Source of the DNA: Pomacea canaliculata
Taxonomy: Eukaryota > Mollusca > Gastropoda > Architaenioglossa > Ampullariidae
Direction: 5' to 3'
NCBI RefSeq assembly: GCF_003073045.1
Contig: NC_037593.1
Span: forward strand, 11,704,735 to 11,768,734
Length of the DNA: 64,000 bases
Shown piece by piece: positions 1 to 11,490 of this stretch (position 1 is its first letter; each line of letters opens with the position of its first letter). The notes under the pieces are model-generated. The model did not search any database, was not told the origin of the DNA, and saw only the letters and a list, made by a program, of their open reading frames with translations. The position numbers and the translations under genes were made by a program.

Positions 1-630
1 TCATCCCTCCAGTTCGTGCCTCTCGGCCCTCCACTTGTGACTGTGGCCTTATGTTCAGCTTGTCTGCTTCTGGGTGTCTATCAGGCTTTTCTAGTCATTA
101 TCTGGAGGCCACCGGTAGTTCTTAGGTCAAACTAACAGCCTACGTTTGCCCATCTTGTACTCTAGTAACTAGCAAATACTAAAATGTCATAAAAATTCAA
201 GGCAACTGACCATGGGGAACATTTGTACAACTCTATATTGTCGGTTCGACGACATCGGAGACATAAAGCTCTGTCTGTACCACTCTGACTGAATCACACC
301 TCAGACCTCGGTAAATATTAACCCCTAATCGGTATTCTCTTCTTTGATGTTTTACTTATTTTTGATTTTTCTTTTCTTTCCTTTATTGACCTTTGAAGGA
401 TTGGTTTTCACATTTTAGATGTTTCCTTTTCTATTCAAGCAGCAAACCTTTTATTTACCATGCATTAAAAACGGTTGATCGTAGGCTTTAGAAACTGTAG
501 GCACATTCTGTCAATGTAGTTGTAGTACTGTCAAGGCAACAACACCAGTTATGCTTTGCTAACAAACTGGTGATGACAAACGAAGTTTTTTTTCAAACTA
601 TAAAAGAAGTGAACAAGAAAAAAAACTTGC

Positions 631-1054
631 CCACGGTGACAATCACGACAAAGGTCAGCACAACTCGTGTTATGAAGGTGAAACACGGTGATCGTGAGGT
701 GGCCTGAAATAAATTAATAAATACACAGACGGGGACAATCGATCGAGTAAACAATTAAGCAACACGTGCAAAGAGAAAAATAAACACTTTACGTACACTA
801 ACGGAGGATAAAATATTACAATTCTGTATTAATCTGTTGACTGTAAAATATAAATCGAAAACAAAAAATGCTTGTTAATAAAAATCATACAAAGTAAAAT
901 CTGCTGGAAGCTTTTTCAATTACTTAATTTTGTTTGTTTCGTCACGTTTTATGCTTTACTTTAACATTCTTAAAATTATTTCAGCGCCTCGTTTAAGTGC
1001 CTAGAGTTATACTAAATTTCAATAAGTAGTGTTATATACATAAACTCTTACCAT
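631..1054 (-). CDS. C-type lectin gene 1, 5' part (exons 1-2; rest off the left edge)
   Basis: Exon 1 ends at 1052 with its ATG at 1054-1052 directly against a GTAAGAG donor. Exon 2 (703-631) follows a TTTCAG acceptor and encodes a signal peptide that starts ATSRSP and has the hydrophobic core VVLTFVVIVTV. It ends in phase 1 at a GCAAGT donor, so the next intron would be of the GC-AG class. Exon positions, phases and sequence match the whole copies at 25.8-29.5 and 39.0-42.8 kb, where exon 3 opens the lectin domain. Here exons 3 and 4 would lie left of base 1. Nothing visible is broken. Bases 1-600 are intron homologous to intron 2 of the other copies. By family, the product would be a secreted sugar-binding protein. 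Confidence 0.72.
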
Positions 1055-1137
1055 CTGAAGACGTCTGTACTTCTCGCTGTGTTCACGGAGTTCGTAGAGG
1101 AGAGACCTCGGACTGTCTGAACACAGGGCGGCATCAG

Positions 1138-1246
1138 CAATATATACTCTCGTCCACATTTCCACCTGGGATTGAATGTAAATAACTGTATTAACAGATA
1201 TCCGCATTCCGAAACGAGTGGTCTGACATGAATACACCCTGTCATC
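1138..1246 (-). promoter_or_regulatory. Lectin gene 1 promoter
   Basis: Reading the minus strand, a TATATA box lies at 1147-1138, roughly 85 bases before the ATG. About 70 bases upstream of it, at 1246-1217, is the block that recurs in all five lectin promoters here: TGACAGG, a short spacer, then TGTCAGACCA. The outer CACGCC/GGCGTG arms seen in the other copies are eroded in this one. The transcription start is inferred to be about 30 bases after the TATA box. Confidence 0.55.
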
Positions 1247-1299
1247 AATATTCTATTATGTCGTTTGTAACTCGAATACCGTTCAAAGCTCGCACACAA

Positions 1300-3400
1300 A
1301 TGACTTTTTTACCGTCACACTCCAGTCAAAGCCCAAGGGAAGGAGGTGATAATTAATGATTGAGCTGGAATAGTGAGGAGGAGTGTGGGAAGTTGAATGG
1401 CTGTAGGCTGGTTACCCCCTCGGCAACATGTGACGTCACTAGACGAAGCCACATGGTGGCCTCTCTGTCTCTTTTGGAACTTTTTTACTAGCAAAACAAA
1501 TTTCTGACTTTACTCCCAAATCATAGTCAAAATATTTTTCAAAATTATTGAGATCATAACTATTGCTCATATTACTCTTTCGGTATTCCTGGCTTATTAA
1601 GCCAGAACATGAACACAGGACCCGGGAAACACAAGACTCAACGACGTGTAATTTATTGTATAATAATAAAAGATTTATTTATTATAAAAAAATACAATTA
1701 CATACATAAAATAAAGTGACTCGTCTCGTGTCCCAGTACTATCCGTGCTAAACCTTATACAGATTATGCTGGCAAGATATCATCGACTGTTATTCATTAA
1801 GAAAGGAAAATGCTTATGATACATGGCTGACACCTTAATTTGCAAAAATTCCTGAAATCTTAAATTATTTGTGTGAGTAGGTTATTTTCAGATAACTATG
1901 ACAAAAATCTCAAAATGGATTTTTTTATGAATTCAGACCCAACCCCATAAAGTAATTCATCATCCGACGGATGACTATATATTGTTATTAATCAATGTTC
2001 TGAAATGCATTTTGGAAACGAAGGCATGTGGTACATGGCGTATATTAGTCTAATTAGTATTCACCCCCAGTAGAGCATAGGGCCATGTCAGCTGCCTCCG
2101 CTTCTCTGTTCCATTGTGAAGACTATTCTCTCATTTATCGTCAGGGCTGTACAACAGGTGGTGTGGTATAAACTGATCACGCTTTGACATCAATATGCTG
2201 TCAGGCCGCTCAGACACAGATAATACAAAGCACGCGCCCTAAGGAGTTTTTGTCTCGACAACATCGTTACGGAGCAACAAAGGCAGATGAAAATCAATGG
2301 TTTAGCTGGAAGAGTGGAAGGTATTTGAAGTCGTAAACAGTCTATACTTGGTTATCGAAGAAGGGATGAAACACTACACAATACAATAAGTCAATTGCTA
2401 AAACTATATAATGTTGCAAACAGTAGATAGCCTAAGCAAATATCACGTCCCTTGACGAACAAGATGGTTTCCTTTATCGAAAAACAAGGGAAAAGTTTCC
2501 GGAGAATTGAGTGACCAAAAGAAGGTTTTCACGGTTTCAGTCGATGGGCATTTCACTGGGTATGTCGGGGGAAATTCTAGTCTCGTTAAACTGATCAGAA
2601 TGTAGCATCTGCCTGAGCAAATCCGAAAACTCAAGGGAAATATAGAAAAACATGAAACACATCACTTGTTTGCTGTGTGAAAGCTTCAGTTAGGTGCAGA
2701 CAATGTCTGGTTTGTTTTGAACTAGAATCAACTCTAACAAGAGATTTTTCCCAGTCATCTTTATTCTGAAACAGGAATATTGTTGTGATAATAACCTGTA
2801 TTTTGTCCATTAAATCAAGTAAACTGCTTACAGTTTGGTGCATTTAAGGTCAGCTAAAGTATATGTACATTTACCATTGACCTTAGCCACACACATACAC
2901 TGTGTCACCTGTCCATGATAGACTTCAAACGTCGTTTAATGAGGTAAAGAACACCTTCCACTTCAACTGTTTTAGGAGTCCAAATACTAACATGGGAAAC
3001 AGAAAGCAAAGGGACATAACCAGGTGCCTGAGTAGCGCAAAGCTTCAGATAAAGGAGCGATGTTCAAGAGTGTGAATGTGATATGATTATTATTATTTTG
3101 ACATTATAACGGAACACTCCTCTGTCGCACACACATGGCATTATTGATGAACATTTGTACACACATTCTAGGAACTTTATTCAACTTTTATTTCAACTTT
3201 ATTAATGTCAAAATGTTTCAACAACAGAGACATAGATGTGACACGATATTCTAAACGAAATTGCTGACATATCTTTCAACTGTTGCAAAGTAATCTTAGT
3301 AACGAACAAAATTCCAATTTATTATTATTATTATTTATTTTTGACAGGGCATTATTTTGTGCCATACACACCAGCCATGCCAACATTGGTACAGGAGGAC
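1300..3400. other. Stretch without a recognised gene
   Basis: AT-rich spacer. The only recognisable piece is about 45 bases near 2065-2110 resembling the 3' end of the LINE family found whole-length at 29.8 kb (a block of the form CCCCCAGTAGAGCATAGGG). No exon-like or RNA-like structure was recognised elsewhere, and the short reading frames have no family look. Confidence 0.5.
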
Positions 3401-3404
3401 CACA

Positions 3405-3628
3405 TACAGTCTAACCAGAGATCGCCTCTTCACGGGTTATGCATACTTACCACTTTTAACATTGTTTCTTTGTACAGTCCTTTTAAGGACATCGAAGCAC
3501 ATCTTAGGTTAATTCTAGACAAGACATGTCACCATCTGTGGAGAAGTCGAGTCCCTGCTGTCACTGTCAGTGTTGATGCACAGTTTAGCATGGCTACACC
3601 GCTCAGCCCAGTTTCTAGTCAATGTGCA
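3405..3628 (-). repeat. Left arm of an inverted repeat around the flipped lectin exons
   Basis: This segment is the reverse complement of 7505-7720. Both share the run from TAGAAACTGGG through GAGCGGTGTAGCCA and GTCTAGAATTA to AGTGATAAGTATGCATAACCC, with small gaps. The same block occurs in intron 2 of the 25.8-29.5 kb gene (about 27,490-27,375). The two arms share the TAGAAACTGGG end that the 27 kb copy lacks, so they look like each other's closest relatives. Confidence 0.75.
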
Positions 3629-4102
3629 CAGTCGTCACGCTCCCCTGAAGTTGTTTCATTAACATTTTAATTGGCGTGGTGACCGCGATACACCGCTGAC
3701 TCCTTTCATGTGGACCATGCTATCAACGTGTAAGCTCAATACGGAAACATGTGACGGTGAGCTCACGTTTGAGATTTCCAGTAAGTCAGTCAGGATATTT
3801 TCCAAACCAACTCCATCCGGAAAGCTGGGGTTCAAAGGAAAAATACACATATACATAATCCGGCTCGTCTAAAAGCTGTCAAATGACAACCGTACTTTCC
3901 GTACTTCTAAATGTTACAGTGCTGTTATAGCAGTCATCCTTACACACATACACAATATACAACATCAACCTGTCTGTCTATTGTACCTGCCTTCCTCGTA
4001 GTGACTACACCAGTACACACTACTTACACTTACAATGCCGAGGGTCTCTAATGTAAAGGTCAGTTCCTGACAACATGTCGCGATGTAAACTTGTTTGTGC
4101 AG

Positions 4103-4990
4103 GTGGCTGTCCTGTAGAGAGAAATTATGTGCTTTATGACAATCATTGTCTGAAGCTGTACTCTGTCAAGCGAGACTACCAGACTGCCAGAGCGCGCTGT
4201 CAAACTGATGGACCTCATCTCTTGGACTTCAAGTCACGTGAGCAGGATGGCCCGGCTTTGCAGTATCTGTTGGACACGATGGGTAACTTGATACAAATAA
4301 AGTTATGTCAATTGGTTTCAGAGGTCTGTGGGTCGTTTATTTCAAAATTCAGAAGTTATTATCGAGTATAACTTCCCCAGTGGACCAAAGAAAAACTACA
4401 TCTTGAGTGGTCAAGTTATCTTTCAGGAGAGGGCACGCAAAAAATGTCCTTTATGGACGTATCATAATATAAAATACCGCACCCATAAATTTCCTGTCTT
4501 GTCCACATACAGCTTTTATCTTCTCTTCGTGTTTAAGCTTCCAGTTTGTCTTATCCCTCGAATGCGGAGAATTGACACTGGATTTTCTTCATTGTATGAA
4601 GCATTGGTTCATTAAATATTAGTGATTGTTGATCCCTTTCCTTTTCCAACAGGTGACCTAGTTAAAAGCAGCAGAAGGCATCATTAGATTGTAATGTACA
4701 CCTTCATTAAAAAAGGAAATCAACATTTGTGCTCAGGTCAAGTCCTCCAATATATTCGTTAAGGTTTGTGGGTTGGATCGAATAACATTGAAGTGGAGGG
4801 ACGCTTCCTGTTGAGCGACGGCACCATTTTGACGAAAGATTCAGGACTCTAGGCCAGCGACCAACCGGACGACTGGAAAAACAGTGAGGACTGTGTAAAA
4901 GTCTTCTTCTGGAACGCTTGCCAGCTCAACGACCTTACCTGCACGTGGAAACTGGGCTTTGTTTCTCAGGTAGACATCAAGTGGCAATAA
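4103..4990 (+). pseudogene. C-type lectin pseudogene P1 (exons 3 and 4)
   Basis: Exon 3 (4103-4282) follows TTTGTGCAG, opens with GCPVERNY and ends ATG-G at a GTAACT donor, in the same 180-base size and phases as the live copies. Exon 4 (4737-4990) follows GCTCAG and still shows GLWVGSN, SDGTIL and QPDDW, then ends at a TAA stop. It is dead. In-frame stops occur near its start (TAA where the family has an alanine or glycine) and at the conserved tryptophan of LWESGQ (TGG to TAG). The last framework cysteine (FVCQ in the family) has become serine (FVSQ). No promoter or signal exon lies upstream on this strand. Most likely it is the back half of the minus-strand gene at 10 kb, inverted and then decayed. 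Confidence 0.85.
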
Positions 4991-5184
4991 ATGACAAATA
5001 GTGTGCTGTGAACACACGTTAGTAACATTCAGTCAGCTGGTCTCATGCTACTTCTGCTCTTACCATGGCAAACGGGCGAGGACTGGTCATGCTGATATTT
5101 GACGAAATAAAGATATATTAAATCACTCCTTCTCGAAGAAGAAGCAGCGATGACTAGCCTGACCATTAACTTCAAGTAGAATGA

Positions 5185-5680
5185 GGTAATGCGGGTCAAC
5201 AACAAGCAAGAAGCCCCCCTACAACTACATGGGGAATGTATTACAGAGTCTGACCATTTCACCTACCTTGGAAGCATAGTCAGCAAAGATGGAGGTGCAG
5301 ATGAAGATGTAAGAAGCCGAATAAATAAAGTTATGTTTTCATTCCACACCATACGACCTATCTGTAACTCCAAGGCTTTATCTTTACACACCAAGATCCG
5401 CATCTTTAACACAAATGTAAAGTCAGTCCTTCTGTATGGATGTGAGACATGGCGTGTGACAAATGACATCACTAACAAGATTCAGACATTTGTCAACAGA
5501 TGTCTGCGCCACATCCTCAACCTCAGATGGCCTGAGAAGATCTCCAATACAGACCTGTGGGAGAGAACCAACCCAAAACCTGCCAGCCAAGACATCAAGA
5601 AGCGGAAGTGGGGTTGGACTGGTCACACCTTGCGAAAGTCAGCCGACAATTTAACAAGACTACCTAGTTGTTAATGGCCT
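5185..5680 (+). mobile_element. LINE fragment, reverse transcriptase C-terminal part
   Basis: One open frame (5189-5674) reads the end of a LINE reverse transcriptase: [35 protein letters not shown], then [12 protein letters not shown] and [13 protein letters not shown]. The same family is present at 29.8-31.2 and 40.95-42.0 kb on the minus strand. The palm motifs and the endonuclease are missing, so the piece cannot move by itself. It sits between lectin pieces P1 and P2. The clade is not certain from the sequence. Confidence 0.85.
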
Positions 5681-6165
5681 GATTGGTCAAACAAGTAGAG
5701 GAACTAGTTATGTTAGGCGAACTAACGTTTCCCCGACATTCACAGCTGATCTACATGAGGAGAAAGTTGTCTTCAACTTCGAACATTGTGATTTCCATCA
5801 TTAACGTTTCGTCTGTTTGGACACCCTTGGACATAAGCCGCTTGGAATTCATTTGGATACATAACCGACCTAGAGCTCGGGTACTCCACTGTGTTAACAG
5901 CTGCCTTGGATATAATTCGCCGGTCATGTCAAATGTCGGGAGAATTATTAACTTTCTACAGACGGTAGACAGTAGGCGGTAGAACTATTTTATTGGGGTT
6001 TTTTTCGCATTTCATTGCCATTTTTCTTAAAACATCAAATGTGTTAACCGTTGGCCGGACCTTTTTGTATGAAAAAGGTAGAAGAGTGCGGCGAGCGAGT
6101 TTTACATGCAGATTTATATTCACGTTCGCATACATTCGTAACCTACTCTTTACAAAACGTTATAA

Positions 6166-6790
6166 GAGAGAGGTTACGTGCTTGATGACAATCATTGTCT
6201 GAAGATGTACCCTGTCAAGCAAGACTACCAGACTGCCAACATGCGCTGCCAAACTGATGGACCTCATCTCTTGGACTTCAAGTCACGTGGGCAGGATGGC
6301 CCAGCTTTACAGTATCTGTTGGACACGATGGGTAAGTTGATACAAATAAAGTTATGTCAATTGGTTTCAGAGGTCTGTGGGTCCTTTATTTCAAAATTCA
6401 GAAGTTATTATCGAGTATAATTTCCCCAGTGGACCAATGAAAAACTACATCTTGAGTGGTCAAGTTCTCTTTCAGGAGAGGGCACGCAAAAAATGTCCTT
6501 TATGGACGTATCATAATATAAAATACGGTACCCTTATATTTCCTGTCTTGTCCACATACAGCTTTTATCTTATCTCTTCATGTTAAGCTTCCAGTTTGCC
6601 TTATCTCTCGAATGCGGAGCATTGACACTGGATTTTCTTCATTGTATGAAGCATTGGTTTATTAAATATTAATTATTGTTGATCCCTTTCCTTTTCCAAC
6701 AGGTGACCTAGCTAAAAGCAGCAGAAGACATCATTAGTTTGTAATGTAGACCTTCATTAAAAACTGAAATTATTCTTCGTGCTCAGTTCA
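6166..6790 (+). pseudogene. C-type lectin pseudogene P2 (truncated exon 3 plus intron)
   Basis: The copy begins inside exon 3: GYV is followed by LDDNHCLKMYPVKQDYQTANMRC and ends LLDTMG at 6331 with a GTAAGT donor. The next 450 bases follow intron 3 of P1 closely, up to the acceptor GCTCAG near 6783, where homology stops and unrelated sequence begins. The start of the exon (GCP and the acceptor) and all of exon 4 are missing. P1 and P2 are therefore a local direct duplication with the LINE piece between them. Confidence 0.8.
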
Positions 6791-6888
6791 AGTGATTCAC
6801 TTTGTGATTCCCATCCCACATTCCCAGTCCACATGGACAACCGGGAATGTCCCAACAGACCCATGCTCATAGCTGATACTATAAAAGG

Positions 6889-6898
6889 AGGGGCACTG
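6889..6898 (+). promoter_or_regulatory. Possible TATA box
   Basis: A consensus-like CTATAAAAGG stands in the sequence just past the P2 break. No gene is recognised downstream on the plus strand before 9 kb, so it may be a chance match or belong to an unseen transcript. Confidence 0.2.
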
Positions 6899-7504
6899 AC
6901 TGTAGCACTGAGACACACTGTGTGCAGGAAAAAAAACCGTAAAAAGACGAGAGGATACTTCAGTCCAGCTTATGCGTGTCGACAATAATCTAAATTCGCA
7001 TAATAGGTCCATTTGGTTTATCGTCTTTAGTCATCGCCATGGTTAAAGAGTAATTTGTCTAAAACTATTCACCGTCCAGTGCACTCCTTGCACTCAAAAA
7101 CGGGGTCAGCGACGTGGTCCGTGACACGGAAGAGATAAATGCTAACAGTTTTTTTTATTAATTATGTAACGAAGTGTAAAAATGAATTTTAAAAAAAAAT
7201 CATTATTATCACTAATATCAACATAATCGTTATCGTTCTCATCGTGTCATAATCCACATCATCATAACGAACAATTTATAAAGCGCATAGTAGAGACATA
7301 AATTAAACATTTGACACAAAATCGTTCAACGAATCATTACCGTTTCCTGCGTAGTAAAACTGCGTTATTTAATGTCTGTGACAATATATATATATTTTTA
7401 GCGGCTTAAGGGAGACAACCACATTATATGAAACGTTTTTCTTTTGAAAGAGTTATGCAACATTAATCTAAAGAAAGAGACTTTACCTGATGATGCATCT
7501 AGCA

Positions 7505-7720
7505 GCTAGAAACTGGGATGAGCGGTGTAGCCACGAGATGTCACTCGCTAAACTGTGCATCAACACAGATTGTAGCAGCAAAGACTCGACTTCTCCAACA
7601 ATGGTGACATGACTTGTCTAGAATTAGTCTAAGATGTGCTGGGTACAAGGCTGCTACCAGTTTACTTAAACAGGATGCTACTAAAAGCACTGTACGAAGG
7701 AACAATGTTAAAAGTGATAA
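7505..7720 (+). repeat. Right arm of the inverted repeat
   Basis: This is the partner of 3405-3628. It keeps the orientation expected for intron 2 of the minus-strand lectin gene at 10 kb, because upstream of it (8.1-9.2 kb) the sequence follows intron 2 of the 25.8-29.5 kb gene. Beyond it, toward lower coordinates, that collinearity stops. Confidence 0.7.
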
Positions 7721-8109
7721 GTATGCATAACCCTAAAGATGCTAATGCTAGCTTGATCCATGATGTTTTAACGATTTGCAATCCTAAGTTGAAGTGTTGT
7801 CCCGCATATACGATTATGACAGGGAATTACTTCCCCTTACAAAGATATCTAACAACAAATTTTATATCATCAGGTCGGTAGAGAGGCTGCACTCACTACT
7901 TTTCTTAACAAATAAGGACAAAGAAAGAGTGCAGCTTCTCTATATCTACCCTCTCTGACTTAATCCTAGTCACCCTGTTATTTGAAGATTATTTATATAC
8001 CACCACACACCTACACGCCCATCTCCCTTCTGTTAATTCTGCTCAACTCAGATTAAACTATGTGAACAAACATTGCTATTGTTGTTGACTATACAGATGA
8101 ATCATTTTT

Positions 8110-9240
8110 TTAAATATTATCATCATCCTTTTCCGGGTATATCAGAATAATAAAACAGTTTAAATTCGGACGTTTGCTGTAGTCGTGAAGTATACCTATG
8201 AGATGAAAAAACAACACAACTATTAGTCCTGACATACTAGAGTGACAGTAAAGCTTCACAAAGGATTTATGGTCTCTTATAAATCTTTTCATATTTTGTA
8301 ATTTGTCAAAACGTGCTTCATGAAAAGACAAATTTCTTTCTAAATATAGAAATATAACGAGTTCCATTGAGAGTGACGTCTCTTCGCCAACTTGCTGGAG
8401 GGCACCAGCTGTCTGTCGTTTGACTCGTCTGTGGATGTACGGCGAGTTTTGGTTTTTCCTACTAATCTCTGATGTTTTGTGCGCCATTCACCTCTATTGT
8501 GGATTGTTCTTCACTGTTAGTGCTGTGTCATTTCTTACAACAGTCATCTTCCACTAACGGCTTCTGTCTCATCTTCTTCGTTTTGCCATCTTGCTTTGAT
8601 TTCTGAATGTACAGGATTCAGCCACTCCTTCGCTGATACGTTGAACTATTCTGAAATTGTAGACCTTGGTGAACCATTGTAGGCAATTGTGAACTATTGT
8701 GGACCATTGTGGACCATTGTGGACCATGCCGTAGTCCAGTGTTGATTGACGAACGACGTACCCTACTACATGTTGTGAATATTAGCTGCTGAATGATGGG
8801 CAGTGAGACAAGGTAGAGAATTTCTGATGAAGGGCGACCAGCAGAGTGCTGTCAAGTGCAGTAACCATCAGTTATCGCTTATCATTCAGAGATCTGATCC
8901 TCTTTTAAAGGTATGTTATTTCTACCTTAGTCACTGTTAATTCAGTTTTACCGTTGCTCCTATGACCGACTGTGCTTTTTTCGTTTGTACTCGCCTCGTC
9001 TGGGTTCAACGTCTCACCAGCGGCACCTGAATGAACAGAAAAGCAAACGATTAGTCACCTACAACAGGTATCGGTCTCTGAGGGTATATAACTGTATCTG
9101 TGATGTGGGATCCACGCTTGAGGAAGTGTTCACAAAACGGTAATCTCAAAATCGTCCCTCCAGTTCGGCCCTCTCGGCCCTCCGAGGAGCGCTTGTGACT
9201 GTGGCCTTATATTCAGTTTGTTTTGCTCCTGGATGTCTAT
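8110..9240 (-). repeat. Duplicated lectin intron 2 segment
   Basis: Collinear with about 27,490-28,570. Shared landmarks are GGACCATTGTGGACC repeats, GCTGCTG/GATGGGCAGTGAG, the block ACAACAGGTATCGGTCTC and the CCTCCAGTTCG/CTCTCGGCCCTC block. The last block is also found at 1-35 and 42,085-42,130. Reading frames at 8110-8487 and 27,493-27,789 resemble each other only because the DNA does; neither has splice sites that fit the lectin phases. Confidence 0.7.
8640..8735 (+). repeat. Short tandem repeat, unit near GGACCATTGT
   Basis: Three clean units of an 11-base repeat (GGACCATTGTG) preceded by several degenerate ones. The counterpart at 28,045-28,080 has two clean units, so the array has changed length since the duplication. 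Confidence 0.75.
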
Positions 9241-9377
9241 CAAACTAACAGCGTACGTTTCTCTTTATCGCTATCTGGTGACCGGAGAATACTAAAATAC
9301 CTGACGAATTCAAGGCAACTAACGATGGGGAAAGTTTGTACAACTCTACATTGTCAGTACCTGACATCAGTCTGATG

Positions 9378-9690
9378 CTGATGACACACAACTGTACTGC
9401 TCCACTTCAACGGCTGAACCTCACTCACTACTAACGCCAAAGAAGCCTCTATTAGCGAGATCAAGGACTGAATGATAACAAAATATCGTTTATTCACCAA
9501 TTCACATCAAGGTGGGCGATACCAGCATCACCTTTCTGTCATCCACTAGCAACCTGCGATTCATTGTCACTCCAGACATGACTCTTGCTAAACAAATCAC
9601 AGCTGTCTGTCAGTCTGTTACGATAAATAAGCTAAAGCTCTCTTTTTAGTTACTGAACAGAAAAACAATGGAACTTTCTTCCTTTGATCC
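9378..9690 (+). mobile_element. LINE fragment (CR1/L2-like), inside the lectin intron
   Basis: Matches parts of the fuller copy at 22.1-23.1 kb, including ACACAACTGTACTGCTCCACT and the block ending TCACAGCTGTCTGTCAGTCTG. Large parts are deleted. The same insertion is present at 28,558-28,870 in the sister gene, so it came in before the lectin genes were duplicated. Confidence 0.65.
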
Positions 9691-9892
9691 CTTATCTGCC
9701 TATTACATGTATTTTATATAACACGTAGTTATAACATATATTTTAACCATGAGTTGTATGAATTCTGCGAAGGTAATTCTAATATTGCCAAGGAACAACA
9801 CCATTGATGCTTCGCTAATAAACTAGTGATCACAAATGAAGTTTTTTAACTATAAAACCAAGTGACAAGAAAAACTACTTACCCAAGGTGAC

Positions 9893-10327
9893 ACCGCTAA
9901 TGTCAGAGCTACTCGTGTCATGAAGGTGAGACGAGGTGATCGTGAGGTGGCCTGAAACAAATTAGTAACTTCACAGACGGTGGCATTCGATCGAGTAAAC
10001 CAATAAGCAAAACGCAAAATAGAAAAAAAAACTCATTCTTTACAAGCATTAACGGAGAATAACATATTAGGTTTTAGTGACAATCTCTTGAATACAAAGC
10101 ATGAATCCAAAGCAAAAAGAACTTGTAAACTATCATCATAAAAATTAAACCTGCTAGATGCTATGTTTCTCAATTACTTAATTACGACGGTTGCGTAAAG
10201 CTTTATTTTCTATTTTAATATTGTTAAAAGTATAGCAGCACCTCAGTAAAGTGCAGAGACTACTACAAAATGTCAATAAATATTGTATAAATAATATAAA
10301 TAATTAATCTACATAAACTTTTACCAT
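9893..10327 (-). pseudogene. C-type lectin gene A, orphan exons 1-2
   Basis: Exon 1 ends with ATG (10,327-10,325) against GTAAGAG, with a full promoter upstream. Exon 2 (9951-9893) opens ATSRSPRLTFMTRVALT like its sisters but is 59 bases instead of 73 or 64. It has lost four bases in the hydrophobic core, so it leaves in phase 2 and no longer fits the phase 1 of lectin exon 3. Its donor is GTAAGT, not the GCAAGT of its closest sisters. No lectin-domain exon follows on the minus strand; the nearest ones (4.1-6.8 kb) point the other way. The promoter may still work, but a lectin product is unlikely. Confidence 0.8.
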
Positions 10328-10410
10328 CTGAAGACGTCTGTACTTCTCGCTGTGTTCACGGAGTTCGTAGAGGAGAGACCTCGGACTGTCTGAACACAGG
10401 GCGGCATCAG

Positions 10411-10534
10411 CAATATATACTCTCGTCCACACTCCCACCTGGCATCGGGTGTAAATATTTTGTGAGAGGAGGCCGGCCAGTAACAGGTATCCACGTCACG
10501 AGAGGCGTGGTCTGACATGAACACGCCCTGTCAT
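10411..10534 (-). promoter_or_regulatory. Lectin gene A promoter
   Basis: TATATA at 10,420-10,411. The shared upstream block (TGACAGGGCGTG, TTCA, TGTCAGACCACGCC) lies at 10,534-10,504. It is nearly identical to the promoter at 29.6 kb although the gene behind it is broken. Confidence 0.6.
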
Positions 10535-10559
10535 CAATATTCTATTGTGTTGTTTGTAT

Positions 10560-11290
10560 CTTGAACACAATTCAAAACTCGTACACGTTACTTGTTTTAT
10601 CGAGACAACCGAGTGAAAGCGCAAGGAAGGAAACGAAAATGAATGATAGTTTAAATTCTGGAGTAATGCAACCTCTTGATAACATGCCGTATTCGTTACC
10701 TTGCAGGCATTGTTTTTACTATGAAGAAGTAAAGTATTATACAGACTTACAAAAACGGTGATGCCATCCAATCTTACAATTGATAGTTTAGTAAAAGTTG
10801 TGTCTGTGTGAGACTTAAGCACTTTGGTCTTGTAACTTCTTTAGATAAAAACGAATTCGGGAAAGTTTTAGCAGCGATTTATCTTCAACTACAGCTTCAG
10901 AGTTTTTAAGACAAGGTCGTGACCACTGTCCTAGTCAGCGCCTGGTCATATTCTTCTCTTGGCCTTTTGAAAGTCTGGGCAGCAGGATGAATGGATTTGT
11001 TGATGCACCAACACATCTGGCGACTACCAAGGTATTGACTAAGGTTGGTCTAGGAGTCTGTTGTTCTTCTCGAGGATTTCGTTAAGGCCAACTATTGCGA
11101 CCGTTCCATGTAGGCTTCTAAGCAGACCTTGGTGTTGCAGTCACACAAAGTACTAGGAGGATGTCCTTCTGAGGTGCTGAATCTTTTTTTACTTTATCTG
11201 GCTGTTGTTAAAGTTCATTCCTTCAGTATCTCACCATGTGGAGTTTGCGGCTTATACTTGGACAACGTTGATGTTGAGAGGCCTGGCAGT
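10560..11290. other. Stretch without a recognised gene
   Basis: Spacer upstream of lectin gene A. Nothing recognised apart from short open frames without family features. Confidence 0.4.
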
Positions 11291-11298
11291 GACATTGA

Positions 11299-11490
11299 CT
11301 GTCTTTATAGCAGTAGTTAAGTGTCACTGGCAGTCTTTATAGCAGTAGTTAAATGTCACCGGCAGTCTTTATAGCAGTAGTTAAATGCCACCGGCAGTCT
11401 TTATAGCAGTAGTTAAATGTCACTGGCAGTCTTTACAGCAGTTATTAAAATGTCACCGGCTGTCTCTATACCAGTAATTCAAGGTACGGC
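11299..11490 (+). repeat. Minisatellite, 32-base unit, about six copies
   Basis: The start of the unit, GTCTTTATAGCAGTAGTTAA, recurs at 11,301, 11,333, 11,365, 11,397 and 11,429 and then with changes at 11,462. The linker is TGTCACCGGCA or TGTCACTGGCA. Confidence 0.9.

Noticed and set aside
8110-8487. 125-codon frame, with a relative at 27,493-27,789
   Set aside because: Similarity is that of the duplicated intron DNA. The two frames differ in ends, and no splice site fits the lectin phases.
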